Source: Rhodanobacteraceae bacterium
Lineage (GTDB): Bacteria; Pseudomonadota; Gammaproteobacteria; Xanthomonadales; Rhodanobacteraceae
Direction of reading: 5' to 3'
Length of the DNA stretch: 64,000 nt
Assembly (NCBI GenBank): GCA_027019085.1
Contig: JALUXG010000018.1
Location: forward strand, 1 to 64,000
Of the stretch, positions 26,353 through 35,854 are shown piece by piece; position 1 is the stretch's first letter; every line of letters starts with the position of its first letter. The notes under the pieces are model-generated. The model worked only from the letters and a program-made list of their open reading frames with translations, made no database searches and was not told the origin of the DNA. The position numbers and the translations under genes are program-made.

Positions 26353-27530
26353 CAGCCATTTGCCCGGGATTTGAGCGCGGCCACCGCGGGCAATTCCTTG
26401 CCTTCGAGAAATTCCAGGAACGCGCCGCCGCCGGTCGAGATGTAGGACAGGTCATCGGCGATGCCGTACTTGTCCACGGCCGCCAGCGTGTCGCCACCGC
26501 CGGCGATGGAAAAGGCCGGCGAAGCGGCGATGGCACGCGCCAGGGTTTCGGTGCCGTGGCTGAAGGCCTCGAACTCGAACACGCCCACCGGTCCGTTCCA
26601 CACTACCGTGCCGGCTGCGGCGATGCGTTTGGCGTAGTCCCGTGCGGTCTCGGGTCCGATGTCGAGGATCATTTCCTTCTCGCCGACGCCATCGACCGGC
26701 CGGACCCTCGCCTGGGCACTGGCGGAAAACTCCGGGGCCACGACGACATCGACGGGCATCGGCACCTCGGCGCCACGCTTACGTGCGCGCGCCATGACCT
26801 TGCGCGCGGCCTCGATGAGGTCGGGCTCCATCAGGGACGTGCCGATGGCGTGGCCGGCGGCGGCAATGAAGGTGTTGGCGATGCCCCCGCCGACGATCAA
26901 CTGGTCCACGCGGTCGACCAGGTTCTCCAGCAGGGTCAGCTTGGTCGAGACCTTGGAGCCGGCGACGATTGCCAGCAGCGGACGCCGGGGCTGATCGAGC
27001 GCATGCCCCAGGGCGTCCAGTTCGGCGGCCAGCAAGGGTCCGGCCACGGCTTCCGGGGCAAAGCGGATCACCCCGTGGGTGGAGGCCTGGGCGCGGTGGG
27101 CGGTGCCGAAGGCATCCATGACGAAGATGTCGCACAGCGCGGCATAGCGACGGGCCAGGGCTTCATCGTCGGCCTTTTCACCGGCGTTCATGCGGCAGTT
27201 TTCCAGCAACACGACCTCGCCCTCGGCGACTTCGACACCGCCAAGGTAGTCGTGCTCCAGGCGCACCGTCGCGTCCAGGGCCTGTCCCAGCCATGTCGCC
27301 ACCGGAGCCAGCGAGGCCGCGGCGTCGAACTGGCCTTCCTTCGGTCTGCCCAGATGCGAAAGCACCATCACCCGGGCCCCGGCGTCACGCGCGGCGCGCA
27401 GGGTGGGCAGGGCGGCCTCGAGGCGCTGGGTGGAGGTGATGTGCCCCTCGTTCATGGGCACGTTGAGATCCTCGCGGATCAGCACGCGTTTGCCGCGCAA
27501 CTCGCGTTCGCTCATGCGGGGTATGGACAC
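26352..27530 (-). CDS. pgk: Phosphoglycerate kinase
   Basis: Transfers phosphate from 1,3-bisphosphoglycerate to ADP. The 392-residue sequence has [58 protein letters not shown], the glycine-rich [16 protein letters not shown] and the nucleotide site [13 protein letters not shown] with [13 protein letters not shown]. All are standard for bacterial Pgk. It is followed by the coupled HAD phosphatase and is divergent from maiA with a 180-bp gap in which I see no clear regulatory dyad. Confidence 0.97.
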   Translation of the reverse strand: MSIPRMSERELRGKRVLIREDLNVPMNEGHITSTQRLEAALPTLRAARDAGARVMVLSHLGRPKEGQFDAAASLAPVATWLGQALDATVRLEHDYLGGVEVAEGEVVLLENCRMNAGEKADDEALARRYAALCDIFVMDAFGTAHRAQASTHGVIRFAPEAVAGPLLAAELDALGHALDQPRRPLLAIVAGSKVSTKLTLLENLVDRVDQLIVGGGIANTFIAAAGHAIGTSLMEPDLIEAARKVMARARKRGAEVPMPVDVVVAPEFSASAQARVRPVDGVGEKEMILDIGPETARDYAKRIAAAGTVVWNGPVGVFEFEAFSHGTETLARAIAASPAFSIAGGGDTLAAVDKYGIADDLSYISTGGGAFLEFLEGKELPAVAALKSRANG

Positions 27531-27710
27531 GGAGACTCCTAAGGTGGGGGCCCGGGACGGGCTTCAGGTGGACTTTCATTCTCCTTGGCTCGGACGTGCC
27601 GATGCAAATGCGCGGTGGAGGCGAGCCTGCCACGGGGAGACATCGGCAGCGATGCATGCGTAGAATGCAGGCCGTATCCCGTTTCGGGGGGTTGGGCCCG
27701 GGAGAAACAG

Positions 27711-28376
27711 ATGTCCATGAACAACGATCTGGTCCTGTACGGCTACTGGAGATCCGCCGCAGCCTATCGTGTCCGCCTGGCGCTGGAGCTCAAGAGCCTG
27801 GCCTACGAGAACCGGCCTGTGCACCTGGTGCGTGACGGCGGCATGCAGCATGGCGAGGAGTACCGCAACCTCAACCCCCAGGAGCTGGTGCCCACCCTGC
27901 TGCACGGCAAGCGGATCATCACCCAGTCGCTGGCGATCATCGAATACCTCGACGAGATCTGGCCCGATGGTCCGCCCCTGTTGCCGGCGATTCCCCGGGA
28001 CCGTGCCTACGCGCGCGCGCTGGCGTTGCACCTTTCCTGCGATGTGCATCCGCTTGGCAACCTGCGCGTGCTGCAGTATCTGGAACGCGAGTGCGCCATG
28101 CCGCAGGTCGAACGGGAGAACTGGGTGCGGCACTGGATCGAGATCGGATTCACCTCGATGGAGCGCATGCTCGGATCGAGTCCGAACACCGGAGCCTTCT
28201 GCATGGGCGACAGCCCGGGACTGGTCGACATCTGCCTGGTGCCGCAGGTCTACAACGCGCGCCGCTGGGGCATGTCGATGGACCCGTATCCGACACTGGC
28301 GCGTATTCACGCCACCTGCCAGGAACTGCCGGCCTTCCGTGCCGCCGCGCCGGAAGCACAGCCGGATGCGCCCTGA
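27711..28376 (+). CDS. Zeta-class GST, maleylacetoacetate isomerase-like
   Basis: A 221-residue glutathione transferase. The N-terminal thioredoxin fold begins LVLYGYWRSAAAYRVRLAL; in classical zeta enzymes the equivalent is an S-S-C/A motif, so the active-site serine is kept and the rest reads AAA. NPQELVPTLLHG and ITQSLAIIEYLDE form the glutathione site, and the C-terminal helical domain ends with a typical PTLARIHA. Maleylacetoacetate isomerase acts in tyrosine degradation, but no other gene of that pathway is near. The ATG at 27711 has GGAG 7 bases upstream. Confidence 0.75.
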   Translation: MSMNNDLVLYGYWRSAAAYRVRLALELKSLAYENRPVHLVRDGGMQHGEEYRNLNPQELVPTLLHGKRIITQSLAIIEYLDEIWPDGPPLLPAIPRDRAYARALALHLSCDVHPLGNLRVLQYLERECAMPQVERENWVRHWIEIGFTSMERMLGSSPNTGAFCMGDSPGLVDICLVPQVYNARRWGMSMDPYPTLARIHATCQELPAFRAAAPEAQPDAP

Positions 28377-28382
28377 GCGGGA

Positions 28383-29498
28383 TCAGTACATGCCGGCGCC
28401 GTAGGGGTCGGATTCGTTCAGTTCGGCATCCTCGCCGCCGCCTTCGGCCAGGCGCACCTTCAGCGCCAGGCCATCGCGCGAGTCGGCCTTGTTCAGGGCC
28501 TCTTCCAGTTCGATCTTGCCTTCCTTGTACAACTGGTACAGGGACTGGTCGAAGGTGCGCATGCCGTCCTGCAGGCTGCGGTCCATGGCTTCCTTGATCT
28601 CGTGGATCTGGCCGCGGCGGATCATGTCGCGGATCAGTGGCGTGTTCAGCAGCACCTCGACGGCGGGCATGCGGCGCCCGTCCTTGCCGACCACCAGGCG
28701 CTGGCTGATCACGGCCCTGAGGTTCAGGGCCAGGTTCATCAGCACGTTCTTGTGCGCCGATTCGGGGAAGAAATTGAGGATGCGTTCCAGCGTCTGGTCG
28801 GCGTTGTTGGAATGCAGGGTGGCCAGGCACAGGTGGCCGGTCTCGGAGAACGAGATCGCCGCTTCCATGGTGTCGGTGTCGCGGATCTCGCCGATCAGGA
28901 TCACGTCCGGCGCCTCGCGCATCGCATTGCGCAGGGCTTCGTGGTAGCTGTGTGTGTCGAGGCCGACCTCGCGCTGGTTGACGATGGACTTCTTGTGCCG
29001 GTGCAGGAATTCGATCGGATCCTCGATGGTCAGAATATGGCCCGAACGGTTGCTGTTGCGGTGATCGATCATCGCCGCCAGCGTGGTCGACTTGCCCGAG
29101 CCGGTGGCGCCCACGACCAGGATCAGCCCGCGCGGCTCCATGATCAGTTCCTTGAACAGCGGCGGCAGGTGCAGTTGCTCGATCACCGGGATGTTGCTCT
29201 TGATGGCGCGGATGACCATGCCCACCTCACCGCGCTGCTTGAACACGTTGATGCGGAAACGGCCGGCATCCTTGACCGCCAGCGCGATGTTCAGCTCCAG
29301 GTCGCGCTCGAACTGCGGCACCTGGCCTTCGTCCATCAGCGAATAGGCGATTTTCTTGACCATGCCGTGGGGCAGGCCGGTATTGCCAAGCGGATAGAGC
29401 TTGCCTTCGACCTTGATGTTGACCGGGGCGCCGGTGGTCAGAAACATGTCCGACGCACCCTTGTCGACCATCAATTTGAGGAAGTAACCGATGTCCAT
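28383..29498 (-). CDS. pilU: Type IV pilus retraction-type ATPase PilU
   Basis: A 371-residue hexameric ATPase that assists PilT in retracting type IV pili. Walker A is VVGATGSGKSTTLAAM, the Asp box TIEDPIEFLHRHKKS, Walker B APDVILIGEIRDTDTM and the His box LCLATLHSNNADQT. The C-terminal tail (SRDGLALKVR and an acidic end) and MDIGYFLKLMVDKGASDMFL at the N-terminus are PilU rather than PilT features. No pilT lies beside it in the window. It is convergent with maiA (6 bp between stops) and divergent from the lipoprotein gene. Confidence 0.93.
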   Translation of the reverse strand: MDIGYFLKLMVDKGASDMFLTTGAPVNIKVEGKLYPLGNTGLPHGMVKKIAYSLMDEGQVPQFERDLELNIALAVKDAGRFRINVFKQRGEVGMVIRAIKSNIPVIEQLHLPPLFKELIMEPRGLILVVGATGSGKSTTLAAMIDHRNSNRSGHILTIEDPIEFLHRHKKSIVNQREVGLDTHSYHEALRNAMREAPDVILIGEIRDTDTMEAAISFSETGHLCLATLHSNNADQTLERILNFFPESAHKNVLMNLALNLRAVISQRLVVGKDGRRMPAVEVLLNTPLIRDMIRRGQIHEIKEAMDRSLQDGMRTFDQSLYQLYKEGKIELEEALNKADSRDGLALKVRLAEGGGEDAELNESDPYGAGMY

Positions 29499-29583
29499 GG
29501 GCGACCGTATGGATTGCTATGGGGTTGATGATAGATTGTGCGGGTCAATGCTGCGCGCAAAACGTCGTGAAGGTCACGTTTTC

Positions 29584-30123
29584 ATGCTTCGAAAGCCATC
29601 AAAGCCGTCCGATTACCCCCGCGCGCTGTCGCGACTGCTCCCCTGGGCGAGCGTGGTCCTGCTTGCCGCCTGCGCGAGTATACCCCCTCCGACCGGCATC
29701 ATGAGCCGGGCCCGGGCCGCCATCGATGCCGCGCAACAGGCCGGGGCCGCCGACGCCGATCCCGTCGATCTGGCATTTGCACGCGGCAAGTTGCAGCAGG
29801 CGCAGCAGGCCATGGGCAAGGGCAAGAACGGCAAGGCGCGCGACCTGGCGCAGGAATCGCTGGCCGACAGCCAGCTGGCCCTGACCAAGGCGCGGCTGGC
29901 CACCCTGCGTGCCCGGGTCGCAGCCCAGCGCAAGGAGAACCAGCGCCTGCAGAATCAACTGCTGCAGCGTGCCCCGGCCCCTGGCAAGACCGTCGCGCCG
30001 GGCTCCGGCGGCACAGTGGAGGAACTGCCGCAAGCCGTTCTGCCGATGCCGGCTCCACCATCCAGTGCCGCGTCACCCGTACAGCCGGCAGCGGCTGCAT
30101 CGACCGCCGGGGAGGGCCACTGA
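29584..30123 (+). CDS. DUF4398-type lipoprotein
   Basis: A 179-residue protein with a lipoprotein signal (hydrophobic SVVLLAACAS, lipobox cysteine about residue 27). Residues 35-120 are a helical region (MSRARAAIDAAQQAGA, ARGKLQQAQQAMGKG, SQLALTKARLATLRAR) as in DUF4398, followed by a proline/alanine-rich linker (about 130-179). The ATG at 29584 was preferred over one at 29548 because GAAGG precedes it. It ends one codon before the OmpA-family gene, and both carry DUF4398-like helices, so they likely act together in the envelope. Confidence 0.7.
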   Translation: MLRKPSKPSDYPRALSRLLPWASVVLLAACASIPPPTGIMSRARAAIDAAQQAGAADADPVDLAFARGKLQQAQQAMGKGKNGKARDLAQESLADSQLALTKARLATLRARVAAQRKENQRLQNQLLQRAPAPGKTVAPGSGGTVEELPQAVLPMPAPPSSAASPVQPAAAASTAGEGH

Positions 30124-31086
30124 ATGCGCACACGCATGATCCACCTGATGGCGGTGCTGACGCTTCTCGCCGTCAGCTTCCCCGCGCTGGCCTCGAGCAA
30201 GGACAACCTCGATGTGCAGCGCCTGACCACCAGTCTCAACCAGCTTGACAGCAACCCCAGCTTGGGGCCGTATGCGCAGGCCGAACGGGCGCTGGCGCGG
30301 GTTGCGGTGCAGCAGCTCGCGGACGCCGGCTCCAGCGAGCGCCCGCACCTCCTGTATCTGGCCGAACGCAGCGTCGACCAGGCCCGGGCCTCCGCCCAGC
30401 TGGCCCTTGCGCACCACGAACTGAACCGGTTGCAGCGAGAACACGACCGCATCCTGCTCGAAGCCAGCCAGCAGGACGTGCAGGCCACTCGCCGCGAACT
30501 GGAGCGTGAACGTCTGCAGAACCAGTTGGCTGCCGAGGAAACCAAGCGGCTGGTGGCGCAGGGCGAAGCCTATTCGCAGGCTGCCGAACAGGCCCGCCAG
30601 GAGGCCGAGCAGGCACGGCAACTGGCCGAGGCCCAGGCGCGTTCGGCGGCTCTGGCGCGCAAGCAGGCACGTCTGGCGGTCGCGGCCGCCAGGGCCCTGC
30701 GCGCGCGCCTGGAAGGCATGACCGCGCATCGTGGCAGCAAGGGGCGGCAGATGACATTGACCGGCGACGCCTTTGCGCCGGGCCATGCCAGCCTGCGTCC
30801 CGAGGCACGTCAGCATCTGGGCAAGCTGATCCAGTTCGTGCGCAGCGAGCCCGACAAGCCGATCCTCATCGAGGGATTCACCGATGCCACGGGCGCGGCG
30901 GCCGCCAACCGCAAGCTGTCCCTGCAGCGCGCCCAGGCTGTGCGCAATGCCCTGATTGCCGCCGGCGTGCGTGCCTCGCGCATGCAGACGGTGGGCAAGG
31001 GCGAGGCCGATCCGGTGGCAAGCAATGCCACTGCCGCCGGACGGGCGATGAACCGTCGCGTGGTGGTGATCCTGCGCGATCGCTAG
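30124..31086 (+). CDS. OmpA-family peptidoglycan-binding protein with DUF4398-like coiled coil
   Basis: A 320-residue secreted protein: signal peptide to about residue 23 (FPALA-S), a DUF4398-like region (about 35-100), then a long alanine/glutamine-rich coiled coil (about 95-200, for example EQARQEAEQARQLAEAQARS) and an OmpA C-terminal domain (about 215-320). The last contains EGFTDATGAAAANRKLSLQRA with the Asp and Arg that bind diaminopimelate, and GRAMNRRVVV. It links the outer membrane or partner lipoprotein to peptidoglycan. Its start immediately follows the stop of the upstream lipoprotein gene. Confidence 0.8.
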   Translation: MRTRMIHLMAVLTLLAVSFPALASSKDNLDVQRLTTSLNQLDSNPSLGPYAQAERALARVAVQQLADAGSSERPHLLYLAERSVDQARASAQLALAHHELNRLQREHDRILLEASQQDVQATRRELERERLQNQLAAEETKRLVAQGEAYSQAAEQARQEAEQARQLAEAQARSAALARKQARLAVAAARALRARLEGMTAHRGSKGRQMTLTGDAFAPGHASLRPEARQHLGKLIQFVRSEPDKPILIEGFTDATGAAAANRKLSLQRAQAVRNALIAAGVRASRMQTVGKGEADPVASNATAAGRAMNRRVVVILRDR

Positions 31087-31532
31087 CCGCTCGGGCCGGC
31101 ATGATGGCTGCCGGATCCGCACCTGTCAGCCGCTCGCAGTCGTGGCTGCGAAACACCGTGTGCGAACCGACGGCGCCCGGGTTTCCATGCCAGCCGGCGT
31201 GTCCTGCCGGAACACATGGGGGCACGCGCGTGCAGGTGCGCACACCCTTCGCAAGCCCATGAATTAACGTGTTTTTTACGTATTTTGAAGGTGTCGGCAT
31301 CTGCTTGCACAGGCCGTCGGGGAGGAGTAGGGTCGATACCCCGAGGGCAATTTCCCGCCCCGGATTCGCGAGCCTGAATCCCGCCATGCATGCACGCCTT
31401 TTGCACTCCGGCCCCGTCACCTGCCAGGTACGGGCCGATGTGTCGTGCGTGCGTGGTTTTCCGCCGTGCCGTCGGGGCCTCCCCGTGAGCGCCGCCACGG
31501 CCGCACCCACCCGCAAGACAGGAGAAAGCCGC
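31087..31532. other. Non-coding interval before the DUF465 gene
   Basis: No convincing gene. The centre (31261-31295) is a locally A/T-rich stretch (ATTAACGTGTTTTTTACG) in an otherwise G/C-rich setting, a plausible promoter region for the small downstream gene, but I cannot pick -35 and -10 elements with confidence. The longer open frame reaching back to 31269 lacks homology. Confidence 0.4.
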
Positions 31533-31760
31533 ATGTTCGAAAACCAGTCGCGCGAGGACCTGGAAGCCTTGATGAAAGCCGATACGGAATTCCGCCGTCT
31601 GTATCGGCACCACCAGGATCTGGACAGCAAGGTCCAGGACGCGGAACTGGGCGTGTTGCCCATCGATGATGTCACCCTGGCCGGCATGAAGAAGGAAAAG
31701 CTTCAGGCCAAGGACCGTTTGCTGCGCATGTGGGGCGAGCGACGCCACTCCGTGCACTGA
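31533..31760 (+). CDS. YdcH/DUF465 family small protein
   Basis: A 75-residue soluble helical-hairpin protein. The central motif FRRLYRHHQDLDSKVQDAE followed by DDVTLAGMKKEKLQAKDRLLRM matches DUF465 (E. coli YdcH), where H-x-x-L-D-x-x-I is followed by L-K-K-x-K-L-x-x-K-D. Function is unknown in any species. The ATG at 31533 has GGAG 8 bases upstream, and the extension upstream lacks homology. Confidence 0.8.
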   Translation: MFENQSREDLEALMKADTEFRRLYRHHQDLDSKVQDAELGVLPIDDVTLAGMKKEKLQAKDRLLRMWGERRHSVH

Positions 31761-31980
31761 AATGTCCTGTACCGACCCGACGCGGCATGCGTCGGGCACG
31801 GCACGTCAGCCGCGCCGGCCGCCCTCGTGACGGCCGGCGCCTTGGTCTTGGCAGGACGCACCCGCGAACCATGCCGCCGACAGCGGCGCGAAAGCCGTCC
31901 TCGGGTATCATGCAGGGCCTGTCCCGGCGTCATTCGCGTGCCCTGTCGGCGCGCGTGCGCATGATACGAGCGGAGTCCGC

Positions 31981-33351
31981 ATGCCCATCCACGACAGTGT
32001 CCTCGAATTGATCGGCGAAACGCCCATGGTGCGGGTGCGCCGCATCGATACCGGGCCGTGCGAACTGTTCCTCAAACTGGAGAGCATGAACCCGGGCGGT
32101 TCGATCAAGGACCGCATCGGTCTGTCGATGATCGAGGGCGCCGAGAAGGCCGGCGCGATCAGGCCCGGCGACACCCTGGTCGAGGGCACGGCAGGCAATA
32201 CCGGCATCGGTCTGGCGCTGGTGGCGCAGGCCAAGGGCTACAAGCTTGTTCTCGTGGTGCCCGACAAGATGAGCCGGGAAAAGATCTTCAACCTCAAGGC
32301 CATGGGCGCCGAAGTGGTGCTGACCCGTTCGGACGTGGCCAAGGGTCATCCCGAGTACTACCAGGACATGGCTGCACGCATTGCCCGCGAAACACCCGGC
32401 GCGTATTTCATCAACCAGTTCGGCAACCCCGACAATCCTGCCGCGCATGAAGCCACGACCGGGCCGGAGATCCTCGCGCAGATGGATGGTCGCGTCGATG
32501 CTGTCGTCTTCGGTTGCGGGTCATCGGGCACCATGACCGGATTGTCGCGTTTTCTCGCCAAGGCCTCGCCGCAGACCGAGATGGTGCTGGCCGATCCGGT
32601 CGGCTCGATCCTTGCCGAGTACATCAACGAGGGCACGCTGTCGGAGAAATCCGGCAGCTGGCTGGTCGAGGGCATCGGCGAGGATTTCCTGCCCGACATC
32701 AGCGATTTCTCGCGGGTGAGCAAGGCCTACGCGATTCCCGACCGGGAAAGCTTCCTGGCCGCACGCGAGCTGCTGGCGAAGGAGGGGATCTTCGGCGGCT
32801 CCTCGACCGGCACCCTGCTGGCCGCCGCGCTGCGCTACTGCCGCGAACAGACCCGGCCCAGGCGCGTGGTGACGCTGGTGTGCGATACCGGCAACAAGTA
32901 TCTGTCCAAGCTTTACAACGACTACTGGATGCTGGACAACGGCTTTCTCGAGCGCGAACAGCATGGCGACCTGCGCGACCTGATCCTGCGCCCCTACGCC
33001 TTGCGTGACACCGTGGTCGTCGGCCCGAAGGAGCAGCTGATGACCGCCTACACGCGCATGAAACTGTACGATGTCTCCCAGCTTCCGGTCATGGATGGCG
33101 ACCAGATCGTCGGTATCGTCGACGAATCGGACCTGCTGCTGCACGTGCATGCCGACGAGTCGCGCTTCAACGACCCGGTGTCGGCGGCGATGGTCACGGA
33201 TCTGGAAAAACTGGACGTGAAGGCCTCCATCGAGGATCTCATGCCGGTGTTCGACCGTGGCCATGTTGCCATCGTGAGCGACAATGGCACGTTCATCGGC
33301 TTGATCACGCGCATCGACCTGCTCAACTACCTGCGCCGGAAAGTCAATTGA
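31981..33351 (+). CDS. Cystathionine beta-synthase with tandem CBS domains
   Basis: A PLP enzyme that condenses homocysteine with serine (or releases H2S from cysteine). In 456 residues the catalytic part (1-about 320) has the PLP lysine in NPGGSIKDRIGLSM, the substrate loop EGTAGNTGIGLAL, and the cofactor phosphate loop GCGSSGTMTG; the C-terminal part (about 335-456) carries two CBS domains. No N-terminal heme-binding extension is present, which is normal for bacterial enzymes. With the cystathionine gamma-lyase/synthase at 42.9 kb it would complete reverse transsulfuration. It precedes glmS by 100 bp on the same strand. Confidence 0.9.
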   Translation: MPIHDSVLELIGETPMVRVRRIDTGPCELFLKLESMNPGGSIKDRIGLSMIEGAEKAGAIRPGDTLVEGTAGNTGIGLALVAQAKGYKLVLVVPDKMSREKIFNLKAMGAEVVLTRSDVAKGHPEYYQDMAARIARETPGAYFINQFGNPDNPAAHEATTGPEILAQMDGRVDAVVFGCGSSGTMTGLSRFLAKASPQTEMVLADPVGSILAEYINEGTLSEKSGSWLVEGIGEDFLPDISDFSRVSKAYAIPDRESFLAARELLAKEGIFGGSSTGTLLAAALRYCREQTRPRRVVTLVCDTGNKYLSKLYNDYWMLDNGFLEREQHGDLRDLILRPYALRDTVVVGPKEQLMTAYTRMKLYDVSQLPVMDGDQIVGIVDESDLLLHVHADESRFNDPVSAAMVTDLEKLDVKASIEDLMPVFDRGHVAIVSDNGTFIGLITRIDLLNYLRRKVN

Positions 33352-33451
33352 TGTCCGTGTGCGGCAAGCATCCGGATGCGCACACCTCCACCCACGGAGC
33401 CATCGGCCCGCTCTTGCCGGCTTGCGCTCCCAACCCGGAATGCCCCTGACC

Positions 33452-35281
33452 ATGTGTGGAATCGTTGCCGCCATCGCCCAGCGTGATGTCGCCCCTATCC
33501 TGATTGCCGGCCTCAAGGCGCTCGAATACCGGGGCTACGATTCGGCCGGCCTTGCCGTGCTCGATCACGGGGAACTCCGACGACTGCGTGCCAAGGGCAA
33601 GGTGCGCGAGGTGGAGTCGCTCTATCGGGCCGACCCGTTCCCCGGCGGCACCGGCATAGCGCACACCCGCTGGGCCACGCACGGCGTACCCAGCGAAGGC
33701 AATGCGCATCCGCACGCCGCCGGGCGCGCAGTCGTGGTGCACAACGGCATCATCGAGAACCACGAGGCCCTGCGCGCCGAGCTCCAGGGCGAGGGCCGCC
33801 GCTTCAGTTCGGATACCGACAGCGAGGTGATCGCACATCTGGTCGATCGCGCCTTGCAGCAGGGCGCAAGCCTGCGCGATGCGGTGTGCCAGGCGGTCGA
33901 CAAGCTGAGCGGCGCCTATGCCATCGCGGTGCTGGACACGGACACCCCGGACACCATCATCGGCGCGCGTCGCGGCAGTCCCCTGGTGGTCGGTATCGGC
34001 ATCGGCGAGCATTTCCTTGCCTCCGACGTGCAGGCCCTGATCCAGGTCACGCGCAAGGTGGTCTACCTGGAGGAAGGCGACCTGGTGGAGATCGCCCGCG
34101 AGCGGCTCGACATCTTCGATCTGGAAGGCACGGCCCAGCAGCGCCGGGTGCATACCAGCGAGCTGTCCGCGGACGCGGTCGAGCGTGGCGAATTTCGTCA
34201 TTACATGCTCAAGGAAATCTTCGAGCAGCCGCGCGCCGTGGCCGATACCCTGGAAGGCCGGCTGGGGACGCACGGCGTACTTCCCAACATCTTCGGCGCG
34301 GGCGGCGATGCGCTGCTGTCAAAGGTACGCGGTCTGCACATCGTGGCCTGTGGCACCAGTTACCACGCCGGAATGGTGGCGCGTTACTGGGTGGAGTCAC
34401 TGGCCGGGCTTCCGGTCTCGGTCGAGGTGGCCAGTGAATACCGATACCGCGATGTGGTGGTGCCGGAAAACACCCTGTTCGTGGCCATCTCGCAGTCGGG
34501 CGAAACCGCCGATACGCTGTCGGCCCTGCGCGAAACCCGTGCCCGCGGCTATCTGGGCACGCTGGGCATCTGCAACGTGCCCGAATCCTCGCTGGTGCGC
34601 GAGGCCGACCTGAAGCTGATGACCCGCGCCGGCCCGGAAATCGGCGTCGCGTCCACCAAGGCGTTCACCACGCAATTGACCGCACTCGCCCTGCTGGCAC
34701 TGGAGCTGGGGCGCCAGCAGGGTGTGGCGCCGGAACGCCTGGCGGCACTGGCCGGAGAGCTGGCGCATCTGCCGCGCGCCATCGAAGCCGCACTCGAGTC
34801 CAGCGACGAGGTGCTGGCCATGGCCGAGCAACTGGTGCATCGCGAGCATGCGCTGTACCTGGGGCGCGGCGTGCAGTACGCCGTGGCCCTCGAAGGTGCG
34901 CTCAAGCTCAAGGAAATCTCCTACATCCATGCCGAGGCCTACCCCGCCGGCGAACTCAAGCACGGCCCGCTGGCGCTGGTCGACGAGGACATGCCGGTGA
35001 TTGCAGTGGCGCCGTCCGATGCGCTGCTGGAAAAGCTCAAGGCCAACCTGCAGGAAGTGCGTGCGCGTGGTGGCGAACTGCACGTGATCGGCTCGGACGC
35101 GATCGGACGCGATGTCGACGACCTCGGCGGGCGCCTGTTGCGCCTGCACCATGATGGCGGATTCATCGCCCCGGCCGTATTTACCGTGCCGCTGCAATTG
35201 CTCGCCTACCATGTCGCGGTCCTGCGTGGCACCGACGTCGACCAGCCACGCAACCTGGCCAAGTCGGTTACGGTGGAATAA
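33452..35281 (+). CDS. glmS: Glutamine--fructose-6-phosphate aminotransferase
   Basis: Makes glucosamine 6-phosphate from fructose 6-phosphate and glutamine, the entry to peptidoglycan and LPS amino sugars. The 609-residue protein starts MCGIVAAIAQ, so Cys2 becomes the N-terminal nucleophile after Met removal. The glutaminase domain runs to about residue 240 (HTRWATHGVPSEGNAHPH), then two SIS domains (CGTSYHAGMVARYW; SQSGETADTLSAL; GRGVQYAVALEGALKLKEIS) and the C-terminal PRNLAKSVTVE. Starting at the second residue Cys requires the ATG at 33452; the upstream frame extension is spurious. I see no glmS ribozyme, which is expected outside Firmicutes. Confidence 0.97.
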   Translation: MCGIVAAIAQRDVAPILIAGLKALEYRGYDSAGLAVLDHGELRRLRAKGKVREVESLYRADPFPGGTGIAHTRWATHGVPSEGNAHPHAAGRAVVVHNGIIENHEALRAELQGEGRRFSSDTDSEVIAHLVDRALQQGASLRDAVCQAVDKLSGAYAIAVLDTDTPDTIIGARRGSPLVVGIGIGEHFLASDVQALIQVTRKVVYLEEGDLVEIARERLDIFDLEGTAQQRRVHTSELSADAVERGEFRHYMLKEIFEQPRAVADTLEGRLGTHGVLPNIFGAGGDALLSKVRGLHIVACGTSYHAGMVARYWVESLAGLPVSVEVASEYRYRDVVVPENTLFVAISQSGETADTLSALRETRARGYLGTLGICNVPESSLVREADLKLMTRAGPEIGVASTKAFTTQLTALALLALELGRQQGVAPERLAALAGELAHLPRAIEAALESSDEVLAMAEQLVHREHALYLGRGVQYAVALEGALKLKEISYIHAEAYPAGELKHGPLALVDEDMPVIAVAPSDALLEKLKANLQEVRARGGELHVIGSDAIGRDVDDLGGRLLRLHHDGGFIAPAVFTVPLQLLAYHVAVLRGTDVDQPRNLAKSVTVE

Positions 35282-35318
35282 GCGGCAGCCGGCGCCCCCG
35301 CAAGAACATGCGGCTTTT

Positions 35319-35830
35319 GTAGGAACGGCGGCAGCCGTGACCGAAGGGAATGCCTGTGGTGCGACGGCGCGCCCTGTTCATCGGGTGCGTGGTATGACCA
35401 GCCTCCCCGCTGTCGCGCCTTCCGGCGCTCCCACAGGGATATGCGGTTTATTGTAGGAACGGCGGCAGCCGTGACCGACGGGAGTGCCTATGGTGCGATG
35501 GCGCGTTCTGTCATCGGGGGTGTGGCACGACCAGCCTTCCCGCTGTCGCGCCTGCCGGCGCTCCCACAGGGATATGCGGTTTATTGTGGGAACGGCGGCA
35601 GCCGTGCCCGCAGGGAATGCCCGTGGTACGACCGACGGGAATGCCTGTGGTGCGACGGCGCGCTCTGCCATCGGGTGCGCTGCACGACCTGACATCCCGC
35701 TGTCGCGCCTTCCGGCGCTCCCACAAGGCCATGCACGCAATTGTGGGAGCGGCGGCAGCCGTGACCGCAGGGAATGCCCGTGGTACGACCGACGGGCATG
35801 GCCGTGGTGCGACAGCGCGCACGATCCGCA
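35319..35830. repeat. REP/BIME-like tandem array, about 133-bp period
   Basis: Four units start TGTAGGAACGGCGGCAGCCG or TGTGGGA/GCGGCGGCAGCCG at 35319, 35452, 35585 and 35742. Spacing is 133, 133 and 157 bp; the longer one contains a local 24-bp duplication (GTACGACCGACGGGAATGCC repeated in part). Each unit ends GCTGTCGCGCCTTCCGGCGC followed by TCCCACA, an imperfect inverse of its beginning, so units look like paired REP elements. They lie between convergent glmS and an MFS gene. No coding frame is credible. Confidence 0.8.
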
Positions 35831-35854
35831 GGGCGGTGTTGCGCCTTTGCCGGA

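Noticed and set aside
31776-31796. Hairpin CCCGACGC / GCGTCGGG after the DUF465 gene as a terminator.
   Set aside because: No T-run follows and a second G/C palindrome lies next to it; could be a Rho-independent terminator only in a loose sense.
33200-33451. A glmS ribozyme upstream of glmS.
   Set aside because: The sequence shows no catalytic-core pattern and the gap is only 100 bp; such ribozymes are known from Firmicutes.
35319-35830. Regular repeats that might look like a CRISPR array.
   Set aside because: The period is 133-157 bp, nearly the whole unit is repeated, there are no unique spacers and no cas genes.
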